A stretch of DNA of 64,000 bases. Source: Pachypanchax playfairii. Lineage: Eukaryota; Chordata; Actinopteri; Cyprinodontiformes; Aplocheilidae. The stretch covers positions 2,065,746-2,129,745 of the forward strand of contig SSNP01000043.1 of assembly GCA_006937955.1 (NCBI GenBank), written 5' to 3'. The notes under the pieces were generated by a model that worked only from the letters and a program-made list of their open reading frames with translations, did no database searches and was not told the DNA's origin. How positions within the stretch are numbered: position 1 is the stretch's first letter; every line of letters begins with the position of its first letter. Shown in pieces: positions 1 through 13,344 of the stretch. The position numbers and the translations under genes were made by a program.

Positions 1-1367
1 ACCCCCCCCCCCCCCCCTCAAATCCAAACATCCTGTTTCTCACCGATTCCATGTGATTACAGGGAGGTGTGATTTTAATAATCTTAGTGCAGATCTAGTA
101 ATTATGTGGGTGTGTGTGTGTCACATGCTGGATCCAGGATGACATCATACTCCAAGGCTTCTGTCTCTGTAAAAATACAGAGCTCGACAGCGCCGCCCGA
201 TGAGCGTGTAATGACGTTACAGCATCCATCTATGCTGCACATATGGCAGGGTGAAGCACACTGAACATCTGCATGTGAAAACACTCATTTTGTTCACATT
301 TGGCTGCACATACCGAGACATTGTTAAGCAGTAGAAGGATTATTTAATCTGTGTACTTTTTATCTGTTCCCTCCCTTTTCCTAATATACTCCCATGAACT
401 TTGTGACCTTAAACCCTAATCTGAATGTTTCTGCTTTTCTTAGAACTTTGGAGTGTCACATTGATAAATGAGAAGACTTTTAAATCAGTGAGTGGAGTTT
501 TAGTTCTTACTGTGAGTATAATTTATATGTATTTATTTAAATGTTCCTTCTCATGAGGAACAAACATGACATTAACTGGGTAGAGGTCGCCCTCTTGTGG
601 TCAGAGAAGCTCACTGCACGTTCAACCACATTCCTTCCTTCTTAAAACAAAACACAGTTTGTTTTTCAGCCAGTGAATGAGAAGCTTTGTTAAAACTGTT
701 GCTTCTTTGTGAAAGTCTCACATGACAAAACCTCACTTCCAGAGGAGATTCCTCCGATCGAGCATGTGACGCCACAAGGTGTCCAGACCCTGAAATCCCA
801 ACCGAGTCACGTTACGTGCCAAAAGATTCCCTTGAAATCTGAAGTTACTATCTCTTCTCAATCCTCCCAGTCGTAAAGAGAACAAACGTTTGAATAATAA
901 ATCTGATAACAGCTTGTGAGGTTCATTTCAAACAGTGGTGCGTCAGTAACACAAAATAAGCACAGGCGGGGGACACAGTTATGTTCTTTTATTGTGAAAG
1001 GGTTTTTAATATCAGAGCAAATTTTTTCTCCACATCAAGTCAAACATGTTTGATTGACAGTTGGTTTGATCTCAGACTGTTTTTTTATTCACCCCAAATC
1101 TTAGAAAACATTCGCTTTTTGAAAACGATTGTTTTTGGTTTAACCGAACAGTAACGACACCCGTTACATCAGATCTGGTTTTAAAAAACAACAACAACAT
1201 TGAAACAGCTTCCAGTCCAAATAATATGCTTCAACTGTCACCACGATGACGATTTATCTTGAACTTGCTTTTTTATTCTCTTGCATGAACAACTTCAGCT
1301 GATGTTTTTCTTTCCAATCCGGATGATTCTCTTGTCTTGTTGTATTTCCTCCAAAAAAGACAAAATC

Positions 1368-1368
<1 letters not shown>
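1..1368. other. Spacer downstream of fabp2
   Basis: No gene seen. It starts with a C homopolymer (2-17), which may mark a contig or gap edge like the two internal G/C-tract gaps. A short TG run lies near 103-120. A minus-strand AATAAA at 1272-1277 is a possible, unproven poly(A) signal for fabp2; using it would place the long TA repeat inside the 3' UTR. Confidence 0.5.
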
Positions 1369-1460
<92 letters not shown>

Positions 1461-1470
1461 GGTATATATA
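1369..1470. repeat. Poly(A) plus (TA)n microsatellite
   Basis: A run of A's is followed by about 37 TA dinucleotides, an interrupting CCGG, then a few more TA units. It lies ~160 bp beyond the fabp2 stop codon. Open frames here (poly Ile-Tyr) are artefacts of the repeat. Confidence 0.95.
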
Positions 1471-1631
1471 TTTAGGACCGGTTGAGATGGATGCAACTAA
1501 TCTTTCTTCATGTATAAAAAAAATCTACTTTTAGAGATAAATGTTATAAAATATCTTGGTAATGACTCAGCTATGCCCTGTGGTTAAGAAGATACAAACA
1601 ACATTGTGTCGTCTGCATAAAAACGACGTGG

Positions 1632-2359
1632 TTATTGCTTCTTGAAAATCCTCTTTGCGTCCACGCCTTCGTAGTTGTAACTCTGCAGGAAGAGGAAAAA
1701 GCACGGATGAGAGGAGATTTAAACTGAGGTGGACTATTTTTGGGGAATTTTTTGGAAGATTTCTGACCTGCACAAGCTCTCCACCAATCAGAGCTCTGGT
1801 GGTGGTTAGGACCTTGTTGTTGTCTTTCCTGTTGAATTTGCCTTTCAACACGTCACCCTCCATCTCCCATGTTCCCTGGTGTGAAAGAAAACCTCACAGA
1901 TGAGCTGATGCACGAGAACGCAGGATGCTGTAATCGGAGGTGGACCGATTTACGTTCTTTTTTTCACTGTCCACTCACCGTGAGCTCCGTGCCATCAGCC
2001 ATGGTGTAGTCGAACTGGACACCCAGGGTGAAGTCGATCTCTTTGGTGCGAAAGGTGCTGGATTCCTTGATGTGGAACTTGTCGCCGGTTTGCTCGATGA
2101 TGACCTTCAGGTTGTCGTGTTCGGCCAGCTTACGCTTCATGACGTTGATGCCTTGATAAAAGGGACAAAACGTTTATGAAATGGCTAAAAATTAGAGGGA
2201 TTTATGGTTTTAGCTTTCAATTCTCTTTGCAAACTTTACCTACTGCAGACCTCGAGTCAGCCATTAACCCGGTTATGATCTCATGAACTCACCCAGTTGC
2301 TCCATGAACTTGTCATAGTTCTCGCTGCGGTCTACCTTCCAGGTTCCATTGAAAGCCAT
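1632..2359 (-). CDS. fabp2: Intestinal fatty acid binding protein (I-FABP), four exons
   Basis: Small cytosolic lipid carrier of the intracellular lipid-binding protein family, known to bind long-chain fatty acids in enterocytes. On the minus strand the exons read 2359-2293 (67 nt), 2151-1979 (173 nt), 1875-1768 (108 nt) and 1682-1632 (51 nt). Every intron is GT-AG, and these lengths are the classic FABP exon pattern. The 132 aa product equals the usual FABP2 length. It begins MAFNGTWKVDRSENYDKFME, carries the family signature near the N terminus, and ends KRIFKKQ. The start is fixed by the conserved N terminus and a good context (GCC before ATG). A TATA box lies about 70 bp upstream. I recognise fabp2 rather than fabp1 or fabp6 from residues such as TFRTKEIDFTLGVQFDY and GELVQSYNYEGV. 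No breaks are seen. Confidence 0.95.
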
Positions 2360-2427
2360 GGCTGCAGGCTCGTCCGGTGGCGATGAGGCACTGGGAAGCT
2401 GTGGGCCTGGGAATGCCCTCTGTACCA

Positions 2428-2433
2428 CTTATA
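2428..2433 (-). promoter_or_regulatory. TATA box of fabp2
   Basis: TATAAG on the minus strand, about 70 bp before the fabp2 start codon. That predicts a transcription start near 2400 and a 5' UTR of roughly 40 nt. It sits next to a C-rich tract (2439-2458 on the plus strand). The position fits; no other element was verified. Confidence 0.6.
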
Positions 2434-5400
2434 CACAACCCCCCCCCCCTCCCCCTTACCCCACCCTCACTGAGCTGGCGTAGTAGATGCTCTTCTTTAT
2501 CACCCTGATTATCTGTCTGCTGATGTGGACATTCAAATGTAGGGCGATTGCTCGACGACCTCGAGGACACGCTGATAAATAACCGGAGGGGCAACTCCCC
2601 TCTCTGAGTCTCACACGGTTAAACACTGTCGCACTGTTCTACAGGAAGGTGTGCGCGTTTGTGTGTGTGTGTGTGTGACAACAAAAGAGTGAGTTGTTTG
2701 AGTCCCTGCTTGTGGCGCTCATACAACTCGAGCCCCTCCGTGTCCTTTGGTCTTTTGTTTGTTGGCGTGTTTGTGCCCGGCATGAAAATGACAGATTGAT
2801 AGTGACAGCCTGGGATTTACTGAACGTTAGAAAACCCATAAAAGGCTCTGAAAGTTTCGGAGGCACTGCGTTCATCTGGTCAAGCAACTTCAACCTTTTC
2901 ATAAATGTTTTATTTATTTATTTTTGTACTTCAAACTATGTGTTTTAAGTAGAAACAGAATGTCTGGCAGGCTCTGAGAGAAGAAGTGGGCAAACTTCAG
3001 TCACTTGATGCTCCCAGGAACATTGGATTTTAAATTTACCAGAAGCTTTAAGGCCAAAACACCTTCATTCAACATATTTAGATAACATTCCTTTTTTTTA
3101 ATTTGACAGATTTGAGTTACGTATATTTAATTCGAAAAACTACATATATAATAATCTATCTATAGCTTATAAAATAATAGAAATAATAAAATAATTTTAA
3201 ATAATACAAAACGGAAATTGAAGCTAAACATAAATATAGAACATACAATATTGAATACAATGTAAATTATAATGGGTTTTCTGAAAATTATTAATGATTT
3301 ATTTTAAAGTTTTTCAGAATACTTGATCAAATCAAATATGTTACATCCACAATCATTCGTTTTTTGGGGAAACACAAGAAATAGTCTGCTCAAAATCACA
3401 CGTTTTATAGCTGTGAGATCAGATCTTTCAAAGTGTGGTTTTGTGGAAAGCTAATGTACAGTAAGTATCTTACCTGCAGGAGATAACTGTTGAGATTAGC
3501 TCTGACTAGTTTGACAAGCTAACAGCTAGTCAAACTTATTCTTAAACATTTCTAATGCAAAATATTTAATGTCTGTTTGAAGACAATATTATTAACCTTG
3601 ACACCACTGTCAGTCTCACAAAACACAGTGGAAATCATAACGACTTTGAGATGAAGCACAACAACTTGAAGTGTTACAGCTAGCTAGCTCTGCTTCCACT
3701 GCAAAAAAAAACCACAGTTATGTACTAACTGAAGCTGATGAAAGTGTAAAAGTTTTGTAAAATATCCTTTGCATGAACCACTATGACATATTTGAAACTA
3801 GAGTTGTTTTAGGACAGCAGTAACTCCACTTTGGTTTCCTGACACTGCTAGCTTGTTAGCTTGTCTATCGAACCTGGACTGATCTCTGTTTCTCTAAACT
3901 GTATTTCATTCAAGGAGCTTTTAACAGGTAAAATATTATGTATAACCTTTTGAAAAACCTCATTTCAAATTTAAAATCTGATCTGAACAATCACTTTAAC
4001 TCTAATGTAGCTCTTGTTTCTTTAAGGCCCCCTTTTGCTAAAAACCCCAGTCTGCTCTGATTGGTCAGAAATAGTGGAGTCAGTTGCACTCTTTGTTTCT
4101 GATGTGTCACTAATGGGTGTCAAGATGTGGCTGATTTGTGGATTTTAAGACTTTAGAGTCTATTTACATGCAGGGCATGTCTGTCCTGTTCAGTTTTTGA
4201 TGTTGTCGAGGTGTCATAAGCTACAAACCCCCTGACTAATCTAAGAACGCTGGTTGGTCTTTCTCTCTAGCTGAACATGTTGTTTTATTAAGTGAATACA
4301 AATTATTCAGCATCTCAAATGAGAGACAACATCCAAATATTTAAAACACATTAGCATTATTTTCCAGAATGTTCTCAACATGGACCATAAGATCATGCAT
4401 TTTAGGAATAAAAACATTACTTGTATTGTCCATAAAGAACTTGTCATTTAGGTCACGTCCCGGGACAATAGGGGCCCTATATTGTATCTGCATTCTTGAG
4501 AGGGAAAAGCTGTGCCCTCGAAGCTGAACTGGATTATGGACAAGAATACTGATTACAGTGTTCATACTATTACAAACTGTTGCTATGAGATTACATTTCC
4601 ATTTGAGATGAGCAAATGAAGCAACAGAAAGACTCACAGAAGGCTGTACACCAGCTCATGTTATAATATTTTGAGCATTTTGGTTAAAATACATTTGAGA
4701 ATAAATGTGTTACGTATGAATGACTCACATGGAAATGACAGTTTAACTAATGCTGTTGCTTATGAAAGGCAGTCAGTGCAGGATAACCTTTGAATAAAGT
4801 TCTAATTTTAGTTTTAGGGGATAAAAAGCTCAAAATAAAAGAGAAATTAAATTATTTTATTTGTTGGTTTGTAATTCATGTGTTATTCTGTCCTCAAGTC
4901 TTGACCTAATCATTAGATGCTGTTCACAGAAAGTATGATGGGTATAAAATGTACCCGAAAAATCAAATAATATACTTTCATCTCACATTCTCAGCTATTT
5001 CTATTGTTTAAAAAAACTAGGCTAGCTGACGTTTCATGTCAAGCTAAGCTAATGGGCTAGAGGTAAAAAAAATTTTTTTAAAATCATAAAATTGTATCCC
5101 ACTGAGTGTATTTTTAATATCTTGTTATAAAGTGAATGTATGAAGAGTAGAATAGGTTAAAAGAATCATGAATTATTAAAGCATACAATATCTTATGTAC
5201 AGAACATCCCCACAAGGTCTGAGTTCCTAATTTATGTCTTAACTTGTTCGTGGATTTTTCTTAATAACCTAACTAATAATAGTTCACATAGACTTCAATT
5301 ATATTCCATAATTCATTATGATTTTTTCATGGCAATATATCCGTTCTCGTGCGTTTTAATGTGTGCACTTTAATAAAAGTGAATTTAGGTGTATGTATGG

Positions 5401-8400
5401 AATGAAAAGAACCAAATTCTATCCAATAACCATTGCAAATTTGTGATTTTCCACAGTTTATGGTGCTACCTGCAGATTTCAGGGGGGAACAGCAATTTAT
5501 TTGCTATAAAAACTAGGCTGGTGCACTTTTTCTTTTAAGCTAACGCTACCTAGCTACTGTCACCAGATTCTCTGAATTATAACTGAAGGAGAATTTTTTT
5601 TCTTGTAAAATGAATTTATGATGGTAGAATAAGCGTGACCACTCAAATTATTACAGTATATTTAAAGTTTAGGAATATTTGAAAGCTTTTGTTGTCATGC
5701 TAAACTTAGCAAGCTAGCTACTGGTTTTGGAATACGGTGAATAAGGTCATTTAGGGGACTGAATGTAACAGTTTGTATTCTCATACAAATGGAATATATG
5801 AAAAGATATAATGGGTAAAAATCATCGCATACTCAGTTGATATTTTTGGAAGAAGCCAGAGTTACAGTAAGTGCCTTTTCATGCTAATTTGCTTTCAGTA
5901 TTTTTATGGTAGCCTATTTTGTAATTTTTTTCACTCAATGTAAATATTTGTGTTCCCTTTAAGATTCTAATACTTACAGATTCAGAGACATTTCAGAATG
6001 TGTTTGCACATTTTTAAGTTTTATTCTAACTTTTATTCTAACTCGTTGGTGTTAAATTTGTTAGCTTTTTAACAGCTTGTTAGCTAAGCTAATCCCCTGC
6101 TGGTTATGTAATAACCCAGCTATAAAAAAAGGTAATTAGCAGTTTATCAAATAGTATAAATGTCAGTCTCTGATTAGAATCATGTCTCCTCTTTCTAATT
6201 GCTTTACAGCCGACAGTAGACTTTGACTTTTGATTTAACATATAGTCTGCTCAAATGTAGTTATGATGTAAGTGTAAAATGTTACCAAGATACTGGTGGA
6301 CATGTTGTAAAAGTTTTATACACTAATTTTGGTGTATAAAACTTTTTATAGAATCGAGATGCACCCACCCATCTGTTACCACAATCACAGTGTTCATTAT
6401 CAGTAATGTCACCACAGCATTCTGCTGAGGTTTCGCTAAACCAGTTTAATGATTAGAATTACAAATAAAATTACGAAATTATGTTAAAAAAAAAGTGGAT
6501 TGTTTCTTTGAAAAAAAAAAAAAAAAAAGATAGAAAATGTGCAGGCCCCAATATCAGCATTGATATTTACATAACAATATATTTTATTGTGGAAAAAGTT
6601 AATTGTTGTTATACTAATGTTGTATAATTTATGCACAAAAAGAATAACATTGTAAATCAGATGAGATTTTTAGGCTGTAAAAACACACTGAACTGAAAAA
6701 GAAAATCCCCGTGAAGCTTTAGAATCCTTTTTCAGCGGACAGATTATTACTAAATTTACTAGATTGTTTTTTGCTTCAGTCTGTGAATGCTGTCATCCAT
6801 CAACATAAATTTTTTAAAAAGCCCTTCCTGTCTTTTTCTCTTCGTCTGTTTAAACTGTGTTTAACTCCTTCATCTTCAACACATCACCATCATTCTAAGA
6901 AAACTACCAGTATTTAGAAAAAGAAGAAGAAGAAAACATTCATGTGGTTTGGTATATTTTCCACTCAAACGACATGAGTAATTTCAGTATGCTAACATCA
7001 GAAAAACTGAACAATACATACATTTTGGAGCAATATATATAGCGGTCTAATCCACCTTTTTTTAGGGAATGCCTCGTTTATTTCAGCAAAAGATTTCCTT
7101 TTACAACAGCTTCAAAACAACATATTAAATCAGTCACTCGCTTCAAATGTTTTTACAAAGTTTCCATTTCATTGTTTTATATGTCGCGTTTGCTGGATTA
7201 TGAATCAAATAGATCACATTAATGATTTGTTAATTAACCTGCATCCTCTGTAACTGGACTGAAAATCATTTTTTCTCTCATATATTGAAAATATTTCATT
7301 TTTGAATCAGCTTATATGACAATATTTTCTTCTAAACCTCTTAAAACAAGCTTCCCTCCCTGTTTAGAACAGTGTGTCATTATTCTGAACTTCTTTAAAC
7401 ACTCTTCTAATATTTGAGGTCTTCATCAGTCTGTCCTCAGAGAAACATGCAGAACTAATAGATATTTCATAGAAGCATTACCCTGATATTACAGCAGAGG
7501 GCGCTGTGACACAGTTTGAGCTACAGGCAGATTTTTAAAACTGACCAAAAAGAGCTGAGGAAGTCCTTTAGATTAACTTTCAAAGCCAAATTTTAAAAAG
7601 GTAAAAAAGTATATTTTTTGGTAAAACGACTCTTTTATCTTATTATCTTATCTTATAATTGATCTGTTTGCTCTGACTCTGTGCTGTAGCTCCATCTTGT
7701 GGTCAATTTGTGTAACTGCCCACTTCCGTGTTTGAACCAGAAATTCTCAAGCAGACCAGTTTAAGCTTCAAAGCTGTTCTTATTAACTAAGTTTCCAAAT
7801 TAAAAACTCTATTTTTTAGCAGATTTTAGTCCTAAATGTTAGTTTGAATATATCTGCTTAGAAATTAAATTAAAGTTAAACCTGTTAAATCAGGTTTGGT
7901 GGAATTTAGCTCATTTGATGAAGACTGTTCATGAAAATAATAAAATGCACACAATACAAACACGTACGAGTATAATTTGGATCTAAGGCCACTGCATAGA
8001 CCCTGCAGACTGTGTGAAAGTCTGTATCATTGAGGCTCAGCGGTGAAGCAATATCTGAATTTCAGATGAGAGAAAGCAGCTCATTCGCTCGTCCAGATGA
8101 GAGTGCATGGCGCTTTGCTGAGGAACAGCCAAGTTGTTATGCTGACAGATGTGTTAGAGAGGGGGACTGAGATCATGCAGCCATGTTTGTGAGGGTCAGC
8201 CCAGGAATGCAGGTGAGAAATATTAAGGTTTACATCAGGTCAACACATCAGGGAGGTGCAAGTAGTTTGAATGTTTTCAGGATTCACGCACTTCCTTCAG
8301 CTGTGGAACTGTTACCTGCCTCGTTAACAGCTCCCCCCCCTCCCTCCCTCCCTGGCCCCTATTCAGTGCTTCACCCTCCTAATATTTATTTTCCTGTGTT

Positions 8401-9003
8401 GACGATGCGTTCAAACTCCGAGTGAGGGATTACACGCCCCGCTTGGCCTACATCCTACAGCTTCTGCTGGGACTGCTGCCGCCACCCACCACAAGGCCTC
8501 GGCTGCTCCTGGACTACCAGCATGGCCCTGCTGTGGGTTCGCAAATGATCCAGCACCAGGCGCCATGCAGTGCCACCCCCTGAGCAGAACCCCCTTTTCC
8601 ACTACAAGAGTCAAGATGACACACTTTATCCAGTTTCTAATCCGGTTCTCCTGTTAGTTGGAGGACTGGGACGCTGCAGGAGACTGAACTGTTAGTGGCT
8701 GTATGGTAGGAAGGTAAATCCAAAGAAGATGGTCTGCAGAGGGAACGTGGACTCTACTGAGGCTTCAAGCCCCAATGTTTAGGAGACTTTTAACTAGACC
8801 ATCATCTTCACTAAAGTTAAACTCCAAGTTTATGCGTTGGCTCTGAAAAGTACCGCGTTTCACAGCAGCAACATACACAATGTCATACAGATGTTTTGTG
8901 AAATTTGTTACCAGTGGTTTGTATTTTTCTGAAGTTTTTCTTTGTTCTGTTTTTATGGACCTTTGAGGCCACTGTACATGCATAGTTCATGATAAATTTT
9001 GCA
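2434..9003. other. Gene-free A+T-rich spacer upstream of fabp2
   Basis: About 6.5 kb with frequent A and T runs, a TG repeat near 2655-2678, scattered GCTAGC/AGCTAG words and no reading frame above 100 codons that resembles a protein. A pyrimidine tract lies at 8331-8355, followed by an unusually G+C-rich patch (8430-8600) of unknown origin. No RNA gene recognised. Confidence 0.5.
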
Positions 9004-9165
9004 TAAATCAACTGGGAGCAACAAGGGCCACTACTCCGCATGTTCTCTGTTTCCCTGCTTCAACACACCTGATTCAAACCCTCAACGAGTCCTGTAGAGA
9101 CCTGTTAACGACCCATTCATCTGAATCAGGTGTGTAGAAGCGTAGTAGATCTCAAGAACCCTGGT
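9004..9165. mobile_element. Palindromic hAT-like MITE
   Basis: A 20 bp inverted repeat with one mismatch (9057-9076 against 9122-9141; arm GCTTCAACACACCTGATTCA) flanks a short centre, with GGGCCAC and AACCCTGG outside. A second copy of the same family lies at 38812-38975. I recognise it as a common teleost palindromic element; the superfamily is inferred. Confidence 0.6.
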
Positions 9166-11405
9166 TGATGACTTTCCGGCAGGAACTACAAGTAGTTTTC
9201 ACTAAGTGCAGCAGGGTTGGTACTGATTTCCTGACATTATGATGGATGTAGTGAATGATTTGATAGCTGAAATCGTTCCAGATAATATCTACACTAGAGA
9301 GCTTGTTGAACAAACTCTGTTTGAAGAAACCAAGATCAGACCAGACTGATGAGCTGGAGTTCAAGTGGGACCAGGACAGGACAATAATGGATTTCTACCA
9401 TCTTAAAACACCTTGAATCTCAGTCATGTTACTTCACAATGTCTTCAGGTTCCTGTCACATGGTTTTTCTAGACGGACCAGAAACAAACATCAGGTTAAC
9501 TGATAACTCTGGGTGTAACTCCGCCCCTCACCAGCTCCCTCGTGAGCCTGAACAGCAACAAGCAGGTATAGAAAATGGATGGATGGTTATACTGGCAGCA
9601 CAGTTAGCTGTTGCTTTTCTGTCTTGTTAAAAACTATTAAATTCTATGTAAATAATTGTGTCTAGTTCAACCGAAGGGAGCATAAAGTTTTGAAAAATGG
9701 TGTTTGTGCGAACAGCTGTGGGATGTTTAAAGGCTTTTGTGGCCTTAGCTCCCTCAGACCGAATATTAGCTTCTCAGTCCAGTTGGAACTAATCTTTGTT
9801 TTTCTAAACTGAGGCCGTTCATTGAGCTTTCTAGAATAGATGTTAAACTCTACCTTGAAAAATCTGATCAATAATTTTAACAGCAGTTTGACTTGAAGTC
9901 TGGGAGCAGCTGAAAGTGGCATAAAATAAAGATTAGCTTTAGCTATAACTCAAACAAATTGTATTCTATGTTGACACAGTGGGCCCTAGCTAGAGTGAAT
10001 TTTGTGAAAACTTTCACAAAGTTGTGAGACTTTTCCTAAAAGTCCACTATTTGAGGCAGTTTTTTGGGAGTCATGTTGCAGAAGCAATTGAAGCTCTTAG
10101 AGTTCAGCCAATAAATGTAAAACGTGAAGCTTTAATTCAAACCCTCACGTCTGATTGAAGAGGCGTTAATTACAATCATCTTGCAGCTTTGGATGATTTT
10201 AATTTGCACTTGGTGCATTTGACCCAATTTTGATTTAATGAAGTTGGCATATTCAGCATAGTTCAGGTGATTTAAGGCGTTTCAGCAGAGAAAACTCGAG
10301 CAGCATCAAAGACTTTCACATGATTTACACGCCCTGTCTACACCTTCTCCTAGACCTCGGACACGCATATATCGACTGCTCAGGTCAGCGTAAGGATAAA
10401 CAGTCAGAGAGTTGTTGGTGATGTCTGTGACAATCCTCCAACCCACATCTGCTTTGTCGTCGTCAATAGCCACTAGCTAGCAAATCCTCCGTGATTACTC
10501 ATCTAGACAGTGTAGGATGACGTTTTCTAGCATTGTGTGATAAATATTCTGTGACAAAACCTTCTCACAAGTTTTTATAACGCTCTCATGGTACTTCCCG
10601 ACTAATCTCAATGTTTCCTCCGCTCTCCTCGGTCTCTAAGGGTTCTTTTTTTGTGCTGAGAGGGCAAACTTTAAGCCTTTAATTGCAGGTGGTGTATGCT
10701 TTTTTTCCCACTTCCAACCCCTTTTGTTCACTGTGCTGTGGGAGAAACAAAGGTCCCTTTTTTTAAACTCTCCATCCTGACTCTTAGAAGGAGAGTGAGG
10801 ACGAGGAAAGGATTAAATCAACATTTCTCATGACCTCTGGGCGCTCTGGGGTTTTTATGGCGCTTTCAGCGTGTATTTGAGTGAGATTAAACACATAAAA
10901 TGTAAACGTGAGATATGTTTGATTGTTATGTTTCACAAACTGAAAATAGCAATCTCTCCTGCTGAGAGTGAAGGAGTCATACTGCACACAGTTAGCTGTT
11001 GTTGTTCATTTGTTTCCCATTACACGAGCTCCATTTTGGCTAATTAGTCTTGACAGTAACTTTTCCCTGCGGTGTTGATTAGATCTAATTAATGACTGCA
11101 GGCAAGATGGAGGACTGGTAATGTAAAGAAAAGTTGTTCCTTTTTTTTCCCCCGTGAGGCAGTGACAAATTTATCTCCAACTTTATTTGTCTTGCTTTGT
11201 GTTAAATAGTTATTTTTAAGCATAGATCTGTTCATTTTTATCACCCCAGCGCAGTATTATTCATTGAATGGGTTGTTTGGACCTTGTAGTTGAGTTTTAA
11301 GCAAAGTGCTGATCTCCAACTTTACTAAAAAGTATAAAATAAAGCAGACTGTAAGAAAAAAAACTAATACAGGCAACGTTCCACTGAGTTAATCAAATTT
11401 TAATC
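9166..11405. other. Gene-free spacer with LINE-like tail
   Basis: No gene seen. Near 9570-9592 a stretch reading TATAGAAAATGGATGGATGG matches the typical 3' tail of teleost non-LTR retrotransposons. Around 11020-11105 a compact stretch rich in TAAT cores (TAATTAG, CTAATTAATGA) looks like a conserved noncoding element but cannot be tested here. Confidence 0.4.
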
Positions 11406-11409
11406 TTAA

Positions 11410-12169
11410 AGACCCACTCTGATCATCTGTGATCTATTTTTAAGCGTCTCAGTGGTCTTTAAATTATGATTATGGCATTTTTACCCCAAATCACAAAACT
11501 TGTGACGTTTTCTAGGAAGTAGTTTTTTGCAGAGCATCGGTAGCTCATTAGCAATTTGCCTCTGTGCTATTGGCAGAACTATTGTTGCGGAGGATCCCCC
11601 CCGCTCGTCCCTTCTGCTGAGAGCTCCAAGGGCCTTGTTTGATATGATATAATGGGGGGGTCAATGCGAGGCCCGAATGGCCAAAGCACTAGCGGCCAGG
11701 GGTCTGGGGGCAAGCCAACGACTTACAGATGGCCGGAGGCGATTTTTGAAGCATTTCTGACTGCATATTTCATGATATATTTGCCTCTGCCGATTTTTAT
11801 AAGAAACTAGCAAATTTCCACTTTTGACTTTGTTTTGTTCAGCAAAACATGGGGGGACAAAGCACATTTTGTTCCCCCCTCTCAAAAACATGGGGGCGAC
11901 ATGTCCCCAACAAGGCCCATGGAGAGCTCTCGGTTTATGCTAGCGTTACAGCTAGCTGTAAGCTAGCTCGGATCTATGCTTCTATGTCACTAATCCAGTC
12001 TTTTTGGACGCATTTTTGTGTTCGCTACTGACTCTCAACAATTTGAAAGCAGAAATACTCAAATGCAATTTTGAGCGTAATTTTCTTAAGATACATCCTC
12101 TAGCATCAGAACAATGCCACAGGAACATGTTAACGTCACAAAAAACACAATTTTCATTGGAGTGGGTCT
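11410..12169. mobile_element. TTAA-flanked non-autonomous element (family C)
   Basis: The ends AGACCCACTCTGAT and ATTGGAGTGGGTCT are inverted repeats matching at 12 of 14 positions. TTAA flanks both sides (11406-11409 and 12170-12173). The 760 bp interior has no convincing coding sequence. TTAA duplication is known for piggyBac and Kolobok elements; the 5'-AG end leans to Kolobok (inference). Confidence 0.7.
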
Positions 12170-12173
12170 TTAA

Positions 12174-13030
12174 TGATAAACTGAAACTTGGGGTGGGCTT
12201 GGAGACAAACACATAAAACTGGTTCAGTCTCTCCAGAATGAGTGAAAGCTTTTGGAGCATGTTTGTGGTTTTTGTGTGCTACGGCACAGTGAGAAGTCGT
12301 TGTGGGGATTGGTAGATGCCTTCTGCGATGTGTGGAGGGCTGCAGATGTCCCATTGTATACGAGCTGCATCTACTGTTGGCAAGCAACCAATCAAGTGTG
12401 ATCACACAAAATCTGAGCTACATAGCCAGTAGCTGAGCAGGATTTCAGGACAACCTACACAGAAAGTACTGGGTCATTGCTTTTTCTTGTCATTATCCAT
12501 CCGTTGTATGAACAAAATTAATAATGAAGACAGAATTATTATATTTTGTGCCATCTTCAGCAATCTCTTGTTTATCCAGGACTGAAGCAGAGAGGCAGAA
12601 GCTCACTGTGTAACCTGGATCTTTGTCATCTGAGCTAAGCCACAAGATGATGATAGAAGTGTTGGATAACGGCTGCTTCAGCCTGTGTTCAGCTTCTTCT
12701 GATATAACTGCCATGGAGACCATGAACGCAGGCTGGTGTTAACACGTTGATTAGCGTGCCCCACAGATGATCACTGAAACCGACAAGCCCCCCCTGCCAT
12801 TTTTCAATATTTAAATGAAATAACAAAGAAAGTTCTGTGTTACAAAGACAAGCATCACGTCATCTTTGGTAGGAGTCCAGAGAATGTGGGTGTGGCTGCA
12901 AACCCAACTTCTGAAGTTGTGGATTTGTACTGGATATGCCAAAGTGCCAGCTGACCAGAACCTTAAACACCACAACCACCAACCACATGGAGCAGATTGT
13001 TCAGATCATTCTCTCTCGCTATATATTTTT
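12174..13030. other. Spacer, nothing recognised
   Basis: No coding sequence, RNA gene or repeat family recognised between the TTAA element and the tandem duplication. Confidence 0.4.
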
Positions 13031-13344
13031 CTGTTTGGTTTACTGATGTTTAAATAACTGTAAAAAGGAAGTTAAGCTCACACTATTTGTTTATTGGACA
13101 CTAGCTAATCGGGAACAATGGCTACACAAACAGTGGCTAACATTAGCATGTTAGCAGCATTTCACTGTTATTGTTTATACTCCCATACTGTTTGGTTTAC
13201 TGACGTTTAAATAACTGTAAAAAGGAAGTTAAGCTCACACTATTTGTATATTGGACACAAGCTAACACGGAACAACGGCTACACAAACAGTGGCTAACAT
13301 TAGCATGCTCGCAACTTTTCATTGTTATTGCTTATACTCCCATA
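13031..13344. repeat. 157 bp tandem duplication
   Basis: Two adjacent copies, 13031-13187 and 13188-13344, share most positions. Both start CTGTTTGGTTTACTGA and end near ACTCCCATA. The similarity (roughly nine tenths by eye) and exact head-to-tail junction point to a local duplication rather than transposition. Confidence 0.85.

Noticed and set aside
1254..1534. Poly Ile-Tyr frames
   Set aside because: Translation of the (TA)n microsatellite.
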